Positions 1 through 8,693 of a stretch of DNA of 41,504 nucleotides are shown here, piece by piece (the first letter of the stretch is position 1; each line of letters opens with the position of its first letter). The DNA comes from Bacillota bacterium (GTDB lineage Bacteria > Bacillota > Clostridia > Peptostreptococcales > Anaerovoracaceae). The position numbers were made by a program, and so were the translations under genes. The DNA lies in NCBI GenBank assembly GCA_016284575.1, contig JAEEPD010000202.1, forward strand, positions 1 through 41,504, written 5' to 3'. Below the pieces are notes generated by a model. It saw only the letters and a list, made by a program, of their open reading frames with translations. It did not search any database and was not told the origin of the DNA.

Positions 1-1
1 A

Positions 2-33
2 AAAGACCCGATACGAGTTCGTATCGGGTCTTT
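2..33. terminator. Bidirectional rho-independent terminator-like hairpin
   Basis: Perfect 14-bp stem AAAGACCCGATACG/CGTATCGGGTCTTT with loop AGTT, A-tract and T-tract at the ends. Confidence 0.8.
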
Positions 34-79
34 CAGTGTTGGTAGTGCCTAGGGGAGTTACGCGTATTTGCGGGTTATA

Positions 80-96
80 GGACAAAAAGAGTTGGT
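80..96 (+). repeat. IS left terminal inverted repeat
   Basis: GGACAAAAAGAGTTGGT, perfect reverse complement of 1307-1323 and 1395-1411. Confidence 0.8.
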
Positions 97-98
97 GA

Positions 99-1223
99 CT
101 AGTCCCAGTTAAACGGGTAGTTTGAATGCTTGTGAAGCTCATTCCAAACGATAGCATCGCCCCATGAAGGGATGGGATCTTCCAGCTTTGCTTTAGACGT
201 CATTTTCCTGTATATCTCGGCAATGCTTTTGTCCGTCGGCATAACTTTGATCAATTCACTTGCACCAAGCGGTTCTTCTGAGTGCATATAGCACCACCAG
301 AAGACCGCTTTGATCCTTCTTTCAATGGAAAGTCCTCTATGATCCCTTAGCATAGCCCTCAGCTGTGCATTTACACCACCTTCGATGCGATTGTTGGTTG
401 AGGGTATCCTTCCTAATTCCTCTAGTAAACCGGGTTCAAGATATGTGAAAAGAGTACCATCCTTAAGAAGCCTGATGATCGAATTTGCAGCCTTAAGAAG
501 CCGTTCGTGAGTCGGTCTGATATTGCCGAACTCATCCCTTGTCATTTGGCTTAAGAAAGTGTTGTATTTAGCCAGCCATTCGACAGATCTATCTGTCCAA
601 AGTTTTGCATCTTCCTGAGTTTTTAGATGGAGAAGATCCTTCGAAAGCATGTAAAGTTCAATACCTGCAGCCGTTTTGGGCCTGCTTGTGATGTAGCGTT
701 TGACCTGGCTGAATACGTGAAATGTACACCTCTGATGCTTGGTATTTGGCCATGCTTTTTTCAGTGCTTTTGCAAAGCCTTTACCTCCATCAGATACCAC
801 GACCTTGGGCTCTGCGATGCGCTGCATCAAGGCTCTCCATGCCCCTGAATGCTCATACCTGCATAAATACCAGCCGAGGACATATTTATCATCACTGCAT
901 ATCAATATGCAGGCTTTACGGCCCAGATAGATCCCGTCAACGTAGATCACATCCTTGTGTTCTTCGATCTTTGGCGGCATAGGCCATATCTCCCAGAATA
1001 CGGCAGTCTTTCTTCTAAAACTACGGCCTTCACCTGGCATTTCCTTTTGTGTCTCCCGGCTGAAAAGCCAATTTAGGAAAACATCAAGCTGTTTGGCAGA
1101 GTTGTCTATTTTTTCAACAAACGTAACTGTGCATTTCTTGCAATGCCAACGTTGTGATCCAGCTCCACTTTTGCCATATTTTATGCATTTTCTTCCACAA
1201 GAAGGGCATACAACTTGTCTCAT
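99..1223 (-). CDS. IS256/IS1249-like family transposase (N-terminal zinc ribbon, MULE-type DDE)
   Basis: 374 aa; CPSCGRKCIKYGKSGAGSQRWHCKKC zinc ribbon; VDGIYLGRK, VVSDGGKGFAKAL, HQRCTFHV, NNRIEGGVNAQLR typical of this transposase group. Confidence 0.85.
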   Translation of the reverse strand: MRQVVCPSCGRKCIKYGKSGAGSQRWHCKKCTVTFVEKIDNSAKQLDVFLNWLFSRETQKEMPGEGRSFRRKTAVFWEIWPMPPKIEEHKDVIYVDGIYLGRKACILICSDDKYVLGWYLCRYEHSGAWRALMQRIAEPKVVVSDGGKGFAKALKKAWPNTKHQRCTFHVFSQVKRYITSRPKTAAGIELYMLSKDLLHLKTQEDAKLWTDRSVEWLAKYNTFLSQMTRDEFGNIRPTHERLLKAANSIIRLLKDGTLFTYLEPGLLEELGRIPSTNNRIEGGVNAQLRAMLRDHRGLSIERRIKAVFWWCYMHSEEPLGASELIKVMPTDKSIAEIYRKMTSKAKLEDPIPSWGDAIVWNELHKHSNYPFNWD

Positions 1224-1301
1224 TTTTCTTCCTCCAAAAGATTGCTTCTCTTAAGGAAGATATACACCCGATTTGAGTTGAAATTTCAATACTTTACAGA
1301 C

Positions 1302-1323
1302 TTTTTACCAACTCTTTTTGTCC
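1302..1323 (-). repeat. IS right-end repeat, inner copy
   Basis: TTTTTACCAACTCTTTTTGTCC, 22-bp direct repeat of 1390-1411. Confidence 0.8.
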
Positions 1324-1389
1324 ACCCTCAATCTTCTCTCAAAAAAGATTCAACCGCTGCAACCCTTGATTCCTCAATGGTTACAGCGG

Positions 1390-1411
1390 TTTTTACCAAC
1401 TCTTTTTGTCC
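1390..1411 (-). repeat. IS right-end repeat, outer copy
   Basis: TTTTTACCAACTCTTTTTGTCC, identical to 1302-1323 at 88-bp spacing. Confidence 0.8.
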
Positions 1412-1420
1412 TATATCTCG

Positions 1421-1720
1421 TTATCTCGGAAGCACTATCTTCCGGTCTTCCTTTTCCTTTGCCTGCCTGTAGAGCACGAAACGGCGGCCTATGGCCTGCA
1501 CGTATTCGGCACCCAGCATGGCAGCGGCGTCATTTGCGGCAGTCTTGGGATCCAGCTCGGAGCCCTCCTGAATCTTCACCTTCAGCAGCTCGTGAGCGTT
1601 CAGATACCTGTCCATCTCCGCCAGCACGGTCTCAGTCAGATCCTGCTTTCCTATGTACACCACAGGCTCCAGCTCCGTTGCCAGCGCCTTCAGATATGCT
1701 CTCTGTTTTCCTGTAAGCAT
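1421..1720 (-). CDS. yhbY: YhbY family (CRM domain) RNA-binding protein
   Basis: MLTGKQRAYLKALATELEPVVYIGKQDLTETVLAEMDRYLNAHELLKVKI...KIVLPR; AGGAG RBS upstream of ATG at 1720. Confidence 0.9.
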   Translation of the reverse strand: MLTGKQRAYLKALATELEPVVYIGKQDLTETVLAEMDRYLNAHELLKVKIQEGSELDPKTAANDAAAMLGAEYVQAIGRRFVLYRQAKEKEDRKIVLPR

Positions 1721-1787
1721 GTTTTCTCCTCTTTCTTTGAAATATTCACATGAAGGATACAACAAGCAAAGGCCGCTGTCAACAAAA

Positions 1788-1812
1788 CTCCCTCCGGCTG
1801 GGCCGAAGGGAG
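1788..1812 (-). terminator. Rho-independent terminator downstream of the ABC permease operon
   Basis: CTCCCTCCGGC-TGG-GCCGAAGGGAG hairpin followed by TTTTG on the minus strand. Confidence 0.7.
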
Positions 1813-1832
1813 CAGAAACATTCAAATCCGGC

Positions 1833-2561
1833 TTATTCGAGATTCAGTCTTCTGTCCAGTATGAACCAGGTGAAGCCCAGATAGATGGCCGAGAAAGCGA
1901 TCGGCAGGATGTACCAGACGATCTCTCCCGCAGAGCCTTTAAAGTCCAGATACTGTGGCGTCAGGCGTGCGCGGACGGTCAGGATGGCGATGCCGAAGAG
2001 CACTGTCCACAGCCTTTTATGTTTGCTGAAAAGATGACCTATGCTGTCGCAAAGATACACGAAGCAGACCAGGGCGATTATCTCAAGCAGCATCAGCAGC
2101 AGCGCTTTGCCAAGCATGAGCCAGGTATTGGCATCGATATTCGGAAGTATCTGCGAGAATGCGTCGATAATCTCCTTAAGCCCGGCTTCACTGGTGATCA
2201 GACCCATCAGAAAGGCGCTGATGCCAACCACCGCCACCTGCATAATGCCCCAGACGATGGCATTTATCAGCTTCGAGCAGATGTGCTCCTCGGTCTTCAC
2301 GGGAAGGGCAAAGTAGAGATAGCCCTCGTTTCCCAGAAGCCCGATGCTGAAGCGCTGATTAAGAAGTATGACGGTCCCGATGGTGGAACCTACTATGAGG
2401 GACACGAACAGTACAAAGGCTGCGGTGAATATCTGGCTGCTGTCCAGCCTCATCCTTGCCATCACCGACAGCAGCACGCTTACAGCTATGATCAGTGCAT
2501 ACACCGGAAACATGCTCCGGCCTATGGACCTGAAATCGTATTTTAAAAGCTTCCCTAACAT
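1833..2561 (-). CDS. ABC-2-type transporter permease protein
   Basis: 242 aa, several hydrophobic segments; operonic with ABC ATPase and GntR regulator. Confidence 0.75.
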   Translation of the reverse strand: MLGKLLKYDFRSIGRSMFPVYALIIAVSVLLSVMARMRLDSSQIFTAAFVLFVSLIVGSTIGTVILLNQRFSIGLLGNEGYLYFALPVKTEEHICSKLINAIVWGIMQVAVVGISAFLMGLITSEAGLKEIIDAFSQILPNIDANTWLMLGKALLLMLLEIIALVCFVYLCDSIGHLFSKHKRLWTVLFGIAILTVRARLTPQYLDFKGSAGEIVWYILPIAFSAIYLGFTWFILDRRLNLE

Positions 2562-3250
2562 CTGAATACCTCCCTGAAATATCCGTCCAGACTCATGCCG
2601 GTCTCCTGCCTTACATCATCCACCGGCTTGTGAAGCACCACTCTGCCCTGCTTAAGGAAGATGGCCTCGTCCAGCACCTTCTCCACGTCGCTGATCAGAT
2701 GGGTGCTTATGAGCACTGTGGCCTCCTCGTCGTAATTTGTGAGTATGGTGTCCAGTATGAAATCCCTGGCTGCAGGATCCACGCCCGCGATGGGCTCATC
2801 CAGCAGGTAGAGCTTCGCCCTGCGGCTCATGGTCAGGATAAGCTGAACCTTTTCCTTGTTGCCCTTGGAGAGCTTCCTCAGCAGCATGTTTCCATCCAGT
2901 CCAAGAGCATTCATCATCCCCTGCGCCCTTGCGCTGTCAAAATCGCTGAAGAAATCCCTGTACATCCCCACCAGCTCCGAAACCTTCATCCAGCCCGGCA
3001 GATAGTCCCTGTCCGGAAGATAGGCCACCAGGGCTTTGGTCTTTTCGGAAGGCCGCATGCCGCAGACCTCGATCTTGCCTGCACTCGGCACCAGAAGGCG
3101 GGACGCAGTCTTTATGAGCGTGGTCTTGCCGGAGCCGTTCGGCCCCAGAAGGCCCACGATACGGCCGGACTCTATGGTCAGATCCACGCTGTCCAAGGCC
3201 TTTGTCTGGCCGTAATTCTTGGTCAGTCCTTCGCACTTTAATGTAATCAT
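2555..3250 (-). CDS. ABC transporter ATP-binding protein
   Basis: Walker A GLLGPNGSGKTTLIK, signature LSKGNKEKVQL, Walker B KLYLLDEPIAGVDP. Confidence 0.93.
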   Translation of the reverse strand: MITLKCEGLTKNYGQTKALDSVDLTIESGRIVGLLGPNGSGKTTLIKTASRLLVPSAGKIEVCGMRPSEKTKALVAYLPDRDYLPGWMKVSELVGMYRDFFSDFDSARAQGMMNALGLDGNMLLRKLSKGNKEKVQLILTMSRRAKLYLLDEPIAGVDPAARDFILDTILTNYDEEATVLISTHLISDVEKVLDEAIFLKQGRVVLHKPVDDVRQETGMSLDGYFREVFRC

Positions 3251-3615
3251 TATTTCAAATACCCCCATTCGTTTACTGCGGCCCGGATCTCCTCGTCCTT
3301 CAGGCCAAGCTCGCGCAGCCGCGTGAACATCTCCTCGATACAGGCGCTGCTGAGCATATCCCGCAGCGTTCGTATCTTTTCTTCGTCAGCAGTCACGAAT
3401 CTGCCGCTGGTCCGGTCCGCGTTCACCAGACTGTCTCTCTCCAGCTCCGAATAAGCCCGCTGGACCGTGTTGGGGTTGACCCCCGCCTCCAGCGCCAGAT
3501 CCCTGACGGGAGGAAGTTTCTCCCCCGGCGCATAGGTCCCGGAGGCTATCCGGCTCTTGATGACATTGCACAGCTGCAGATAAATGGGACTGCCTTCATC
3601 GAATTTCCATCCCAT
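3250..3615 (-). CDS. GntR family transcriptional regulator (YtrA-like)
   Basis: GSPIYLQLCNVIKSRIASGTYAPGEKLPPVRDLALEAGVNPNTVQRAYSELE wHTH; short C-terminus; overlaps ATPase start. Confidence 0.92.
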   Translation of the reverse strand: MGWKFDEGSPIYLQLCNVIKSRIASGTYAPGEKLPPVRDLALEAGVNPNTVQRAYSELERDSLVNADRTSGRFVTADEEKIRTLRDMLSSACIEEMFTRLRELGLKDEEIRAAVNEWGYLK

Positions 3616-3680
3616 AATTACTCCTTTCAAACAATTCCCCTGTTACATGCATGTATTAAAGGCGCCGTCGCGCCGTCTTT

Positions 3681-3700
3681 TGTATTAAGACAGTAATACA
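3681..3700. promoter_or_regulatory. Probable operator of the GntR/YtrA-like regulator
   Basis: Palindrome TGTATTA-AGACAG-TAATACA, plus half-sites TAATACATTAATACA at 3702-3716; downstream of a TTGACA -35-like hexamer (3721-3726, minus strand). Confidence 0.65.
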
Positions 3701-3903
3701 ATAATACATTAATACAGCTTTGTCAACGGGTTTCAGAAAAAAACTTTTGGCACGTGATTCTTTCGCTATGTTCCGACAGTCCGGACGATCTTCAGCCCGA
3801 GCTTCCTGTAAACGCTGTAAGCCGAGGATTATGTATACACTTTTTCCTGCAAACTGCTATAATAGGGGTATCACTGATCAGCAATCATTTTAAGGAGAAG
3901 ATC

Positions 3904-5685
3904 ATGTTTTGTACCACTTGCGGAAAGAAGCTGCCTGAGGACGCCGAAGGCAGACCCATAGGAAATTTCTGTCCCAACTGCGGAGCCAAAATACAGCTCT
4001 TCGCGGATGCTGCGGCTGCAGGGATGGCGGCAGAAGCTGCAGAGGCAGCGGAAAAGGCCAGGGCACAGGCTGAAGCGGCTGCAGAGGCGGCCAGAACAAA
4101 GGCAGCAGAAGAAGCAGCCGCCAAGGCAAAGGCAGAAGCCGAAGCAGCCAGAGCAAAGGCAGCGGCGGAAGCTGAAGTAGCTAAAGCAAAGGCAGCCCGG
4201 GAAACCGAGGAGGCTGAGGACAGCGGCTGGAAGGATCCCTTCAAGGAGGAGCCGGCAGCGGAGCCCCAGTACAAAGCTGCAGACACTGAGCCGGAGCCCG
4301 TCAACACAGTAGAAGAAATCATCCCGCCGGCAGAGCCATCAAAGGCCCCGGAGACCATCGAAGAACCGCCAAAGAAAAAGTCAAAGGCGCCCATCATCAT
4401 CCTCGTACTGATAGCAGCCCTTGCCATAGGAGGCTTTTTCGTATATCAGAACCTGCCCTCCACCAAGGCCGCCAAGCTGATAAAGCAGGCCGATGAGCTG
4501 GCCATGCAGGACAAGTACGAGGAAGGGCTTGAGCTGATAAGAGAAGCCATGGTACTCCAGCCGGACAAGGCCGAATATCCCGAAAAAGAAATAGACATGA
4601 CCATGGCCTTCGCCAGATACTGTGAGGAGGGCAGTGACGATGTAGGTGCTCTGCTCCACTACGCAGAGGCCACCGAAAAGGCAAAAAAGCTGGAAAACAG
4701 CGAGTCCTCCAAGCGTTTCATTCAATCCATCTCCGACGAGATCAGCAGCATCGCAGGCTACTACAGGGACAACGGCAAGTATGAAACCGCCCTTGAGATC
4801 CTCGATGCAAAGGCTGAGATACTCCCGGAGAACATCGCAGGCATCACCAGGGAAAAGATCACAGTCTATGAGCCCTGGATCCAGGCAATGCTGGAGGAGC
4901 CGGAGACCACGGTCCTCAAGGTATTTAAGGAAATGTATCTTGAGAAAATAATGGAGGCTCCGGAATACAGCGCGCTCCAGCCCCTCTTCGACCAGGTAAA
5001 CGACAGGCTCGAAGCCTCAGAAAGACTGGAGAAGCTGGGAAAGCTGGGCAAGACCTTTATGGCCAGCACTGAAAAAGACAGACAAAGCAACGCCTGCAAT
5101 GTATTCTTCCTGGAATTCAGTTCCATACTCTCCGACAACTACGATATTTACAAATGGTGCAAGAACAACGGCGACAAGCTTCCCCTTATCGCATCCATCC
5201 CGGGGACCACACAGTCCATTGGCATCTATGAAACACAGGGAGCCCTGTTCTGCTACATCGGTGAATACAGCGGCAGAAAGCGCAGTGGAAACGGCGCCTG
5301 GTTCACATACCTGGGAAGCGCCCTCAACACCAACCGCAAATACTACGCCCGCGGCACCTGGGAGAACGACCTTCCCAACGGCGAGTTCACCTGCTGGGAC
5401 TATGTAAAGGTGGCGGATCCTGCCAGCGAGACCGAGATCACCATAAAGTGCAATGTAAAGGACGGCCTCTTCAATGGCAAGGCCGAGACCGTATACAAGG
5501 GCGTGGATACCTTCCGTCCCGAATATGTGAATGGCACCCCGAAGATCCTGGACACCCTGCAGGATGAAAACGGCACCACCCGCTATGTTACCGCCTACGG
5601 CGAAGACTCCACCTATTACTTAAGCAATACCAAGGGCGAAAACTACAAGGACGGCGTGCTGGGCTTCGTGACCGCAGCGGAATAG
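3904..5685 (+). CDS. Zinc-ribbon membrane protein with Ala/Lys/Glu-rich segment, single TM and MORN-like C-terminus
   Basis: CTTCGKKL...FCPNCGAKI zinc ribbon; AEAARAKAAAEAEVAKAKAARE low complexity; TM APIIILVLIAALAIGGFFV; ARGTWENDLPNGEFTCWDYV MORN-like. Confidence 0.75.
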   Translation: MFCTTCGKKLPEDAEGRPIGNFCPNCGAKIQLFADAAAAGMAAEAAEAAEKARAQAEAAAEAARTKAAEEAAAKAKAEAEAARAKAAAEAEVAKAKAARETEEAEDSGWKDPFKEEPAAEPQYKAADTEPEPVNTVEEIIPPAEPSKAPETIEEPPKKKSKAPIIILVLIAALAIGGFFVYQNLPSTKAAKLIKQADELAMQDKYEEGLELIREAMVLQPDKAEYPEKEIDMTMAFARYCEEGSDDVGALLHYAEATEKAKKLENSESSKRFIQSISDEISSIAGYYRDNGKYETALEILDAKAEILPENIAGITREKITVYEPWIQAMLEEPETTVLKVFKEMYLEKIMEAPEYSALQPLFDQVNDRLEASERLEKLGKLGKTFMASTEKDRQSNACNVFFLEFSSILSDNYDIYKWCKNNGDKLPLIASIPGTTQSIGIYETQGALFCYIGEYSGRKRSGNGAWFTYLGSALNTNRKYYARGTWENDLPNGEFTCWDYVKVADPASETEITIKCNVKDGLFNGKAETVYKGVDTFRPEYVNGTPKILDTLQDENGTTRYVTAYGEDSTYYLSNTKGENYKDGVLGFVTAAE

Positions 5686-5741
5686 AGCCGTGATGTCGAG
5701 TCTGACGGCAGCCGCTCAAAATACATACAACGACACACAAA

Positions 5742-5771
5742 AAGACCCGGAGGCATCGTCCTCCGGGTCTT
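5742..5771. terminator. Rho-independent terminator
   Basis: 12-bp stem AAGACCCGGAGG/CCTCCGGGTCTT. Confidence 0.8.
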
Positions 5772-5869
5772 GCACTATATGCTCAGACCTGCCTGTAACA
5801 CAAGCTTAAAGAAATAAACACCCTAAATTCATATACTTTGGGGATTTTTTGTGATATATTAAATTGGTT

Positions 5870-6904
5870 ATGAAAGAGATCCTCATAGAAAAAAATGATG
5901 CGCAGCAGAGGCTGGACAGGTTTCTTAAGAAATATCTGGCCAGGGCGCCCCTGTCGCAGATATATAAGATCATCCGCAAGGATGTGAAGATAGGCGGGAA
6001 GCGACCCGGGGAGGACTACATGCTGTCCGAGGGCGACGTGCTGCAGCTCTACGTCAGCGACCAGGACCTGGCCGCCTGGACGGAGACTAAAAAGCGGCGC
6101 CACGCCAAGCGGCAGTTCACCATCTGCTACGAGGACGACAACATAATCGCCGTGGGAAAGCCCTTCGGGCTGCTGGTCCACGGAGACAAAACGGAGAAGA
6201 AGGACACACTGGCAAATCAGGTCACGGACTATCTGATAGAGACCGGAAGCTACGTGCCCCGAATCGAAAAGAGCTTTACCCCAAGCCCCGCCCACAGGCT
6301 GGACAGAAACACCACAGGCATTGTGGTCTTCGGCAAGACCGCCCAGGCCCTCAGGACTCTGGCGGCCATGTTCAGGGAGGACGCGGAGGATGGAGAAGCC
6401 TCAGACCCCGAAGCTGTCGCCCGGCCCCTGACCAAGACCTACCTGGCGGTGGCCACCGGCCGCATCGAAAAGCCCTGCCACCTTAAAAACAAGCTGGTCA
6501 AGGACGAGAGGCGGAACATCGGGATAGTAAAAAATCTTGATTTTAACGGCGGAAAGTATATCGAGACCAGGGTTTTTCCCGTCTATACTAATGGGAGCTA
6601 TACTCTTGCAAGAGTGGAGCTGATAACAGGCAGGAGCCATCAGATAAGAGCCCACCTGGCCAGCATAGGCCACCCAATCGCCGGAGACACCAAGTACGGC
6701 GGCAGAGCGGTACGGACCGGAGGCAGGGACAGCGAGCCTCTTTTGAGCACCCAGCTGCTCCACGCCTGGCGCATAGATTTCAAGGCTCCGCCGGCGCCCC
6801 TGGACTATCTGGCAGGAGAAAGCATAGTCGCCCCGCCGGGAAGAGACTTTTCGGACATCTGCGAAAAGCTCCTCGGAAAGAGCCCCCTGGAGCTGGGCCT
6901 TTAA
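5870..6904 (+). CDS. RluA-family pseudouridine synthase
   Basis: HRLDRNTTGIVVFGKT catalytic motif, S4-like N-terminus (AQQRLDRFLKKYL), LITGRSHQIRAHLASIGHPIAGDTKYGG. Confidence 0.92.
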   Translation: MKEILIEKNDAQQRLDRFLKKYLARAPLSQIYKIIRKDVKIGGKRPGEDYMLSEGDVLQLYVSDQDLAAWTETKKRRHAKRQFTICYEDDNIIAVGKPFGLLVHGDKTEKKDTLANQVTDYLIETGSYVPRIEKSFTPSPAHRLDRNTTGIVVFGKTAQALRTLAAMFREDAEDGEASDPEAVARPLTKTYLAVATGRIEKPCHLKNKLVKDERRNIGIVKNLDFNGGKYIETRVFPVYTNGSYTLARVELITGRSHQIRAHLASIGHPIAGDTKYGGRAVRTGGRDSEPLLSTQLLHAWRIDFKAPPAPLDYLAGESIVAPPGRDFSDICEKLLGKSPLELGL

Positions 6905-6943
6905 ACACGCAAGCTACCCGCAGCAGCGGAACAGGAGATATAA

Positions 6944-7477
6944 ATGAAACTCAGTGAAAACATCATCGAATGGGTCAAGGACATAGCGATCGCGGTGCTG
7001 GCCGCCATACTCATCCTGCAGTTCATCCAGCCCACCATAGTGCAGGAGCATTCAATGGAGAACACTCTCCACGAAAACGACTACGTGTTCGTGAGCAAGC
7101 AGTCATATAAGATCTTCGGAAGCCCCCAGAGGGGTGACATAATCGTCTTCAACAGCTCCCTCACCACCGTAAGCGGCGCCAAGAAGATGCTGGTAAAGCG
7201 CATCATCGGCCTGCCCGGAGACACCATCCAGATAACCAAGGGCGTTGTATACGTCAACGGAGATCCGTTGGATGAGACCTACACAAAGGACGGCTACACC
7301 GGGACGGAGATGGAGGCCGTAAAGGTAAGCTCCGGCCACATCTTCGTGATGGGTGACAACCGCCAGAACAGCGCTGACAGCAGGAGCGAGGCCATAGGTC
7401 AGGTAAGCATGGAGGACATTGTGGGCAAGGTGGTGCTCAGAGCCTACCCCTTCAATCAGTTCGGAAAAGTAAACTAA
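6944..7477 (+). CDS. lepB: Signal peptidase I (catalytically intact)
   Basis: EHSMENTL (Ser), MLVKRIIGLPGDTI (Lys), FVMGDNRQNSADSR boxes. Confidence 0.93.
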   Translation: MKLSENIIEWVKDIAIAVLAAILILQFIQPTIVQEHSMENTLHENDYVFVSKQSYKIFGSPQRGDIIVFNSSLTTVSGAKKMLVKRIIGLPGDTIQITKGVVYVNGDPLDETYTKDGYTGTEMEAVKVSSGHIFVMGDNRQNSADSRSEAIGQVSMEDIVGKVVLRAYPFNQFGKVN

Positions 7478-7483
7478 AATAAA

Positions 7484-7954
7484 ATGGCGCAGACTAAACT
7501 GGTATCAAACAACAAAAAAGCCTACCACGAGTACTTCATAGAGGAGACCTACGAAGCCGGAATAGAGCTTACGGGCACTGAGATCAAATCCGTAAGAGCC
7601 GGCGGTGTTTCCCTGTCCGAAAGCTACGCCAAGGTGACGGCTGACGGCCAGGTCATAGTCTACGGCATGAATATCGCCCCCTACGATAAGGGCAACCGCT
7701 ACAACAAGGAGCCGCTGCGCCCCAAGAAGCTGCTGCTGCACAAGCAGGAGATAAGAAAGCTCATAGGATATACCACCCAGAAGGGGCTCACGCTGATCCC
7801 CACCAAGGTGTATATAAACGCCAAGGGTCTGGCCAAGCTGGAGCTGGCTGTGGCCCGCGGCAAGAAGCTCTACGACAAGAGAGCAGACATCGCAAGCCGC
7901 GATGCCAAAAGGGATATTGACAGAAGGATAAAGGACAGGGGAAGAGATGAATAA
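7484..7954 (+). CDS. smpB: SsrA-binding protein SmpB
   Basis: [40 protein letters not shown]...[13 protein letters not shown]. Confidence 0.96.
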   Translation: MAQTKLVSNNKKAYHEYFIEETYEAGIELTGTEIKSVRAGGVSLSESYAKVTADGQVIVYGMNIAPYDKGNRYNKEPLRPKKLLLHKQEIRKLIGYTTQKGLTLIPTKVYINAKGLAKLELAVARGKKLYDKRADIASRDAKRDIDRRIKDRGRDE

Positions 7955-8624
7955 GATAAAGGACATCATTTACGATTTTAACGACATCTTCGTCATACTT
8001 CTTATCATTGCGCTTACCGCAGGTGTGCTTTTCTGGAGAATAGACCGCATAATGGCCTACCCCCAGTACCTGGAGGAGCAGAAGGGAGAGCATCTGGACC
8101 TGGATACGGATGTTTCGGGACTGAACCTTAAGCCGGAGGCCGTGGACAGGAACCTGAACGACGATCCCGGGGAGATAGAGGCAAACTGGGAGAATGTCAC
8201 CTCCGAGGCTGCCATCGAAGCCAACGAAGGGGACGTGGGTGACGGCAGCAAGCCCCAGGATGGAACTCAGGGCCAGACAGGAGAGCAGACCCAGGAAGGA
8301 GAGAGCCAGACCACCGAGGGCGCTGTCCAGACAGGGGAATCCCAGGGGACCACAGGACTTCCCAGTATTGAGGGAGGCCTTCCCGGTGGCAAGACTGACG
8401 ACGGCAAGTACGTAACCTTCACCGAGGTCAAGTTCACCGTGCCCAAGGGCGCCAGCGGCACCAGGGTCGGGACCCTGCTGGAGGAGGCGGAGCTGGTGGC
8501 ATCAAAACAGGACTTCATCAACGCCCTGATAGCTGCCAAGAAGGAAAACCGCCTGCAGGTGGGGACCTTCACCATCCCAGCCGGCTCCACAGCCGAGGAT
8601 ATCGTGGACATACTCACAAAATAA
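7947..8624 (+). CDS. Membrane-anchored protein with MltG/YceG N-domain-like C-terminus
   Basis: TM near N-terminus, acidic Q/E/G/T-rich linker, then [63 protein letters not shown]; overlaps smpB stop. Confidence 0.65.
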   Translation: MNKIKDIIYDFNDIFVILLIIALTAGVLFWRIDRIMAYPQYLEEQKGEHLDLDTDVSGLNLKPEAVDRNLNDDPGEIEANWENVTSEAAIEANEGDVGDGSKPQDGTQGQTGEQTQEGESQTTEGAVQTGESQGTTGLPSIEGGLPGGKTDDGKYVTFTEVKFTVPKGASGTRVGTLLEEAELVASKQDFINALIAAKKENRLQVGTFTIPAGSTAEDIVDILTK

Positions 8625-8636
8625 AAGCGACAGCAT

Positions 8637-8668
8637 AAAAAACGCGGCTCAGATGGGCCGCGTTTTTT
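8637..8668. terminator. Bidirectional rho-independent terminator
   Basis: 12-bp stem AAAAAACGCGGC/GCCGCGTTTTTT, loop TCAGATGG, between convergent genes. Confidence 0.88.
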
Positions 8669-8693
8669 ATTGCCTTATTGAGTTCTATGGAGT

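Larger units (their letters stand above)
80..1411 (-). mobile_element. IS256-superfamily (IS1249-like) insertion sequence; right end is either 1323 or 1411
   Basis: GGACAAAAAGAGTTGGT at 80-96 is inverted at 1307-1323 and again at 1395-1411, flanking a transposase ORF. Confidence 0.75.

Noticed and set aside
60-1425. Target-site duplication of the IS
   Set aside because: Only TATA is shared between the left flank and the outer right flank, and nothing with the inner one; too short to claim
1653-2546. 297-aa plus-strand ORF
   Set aside because: Antisense to the ABC permease and yhbY upstream region; no family resemblance
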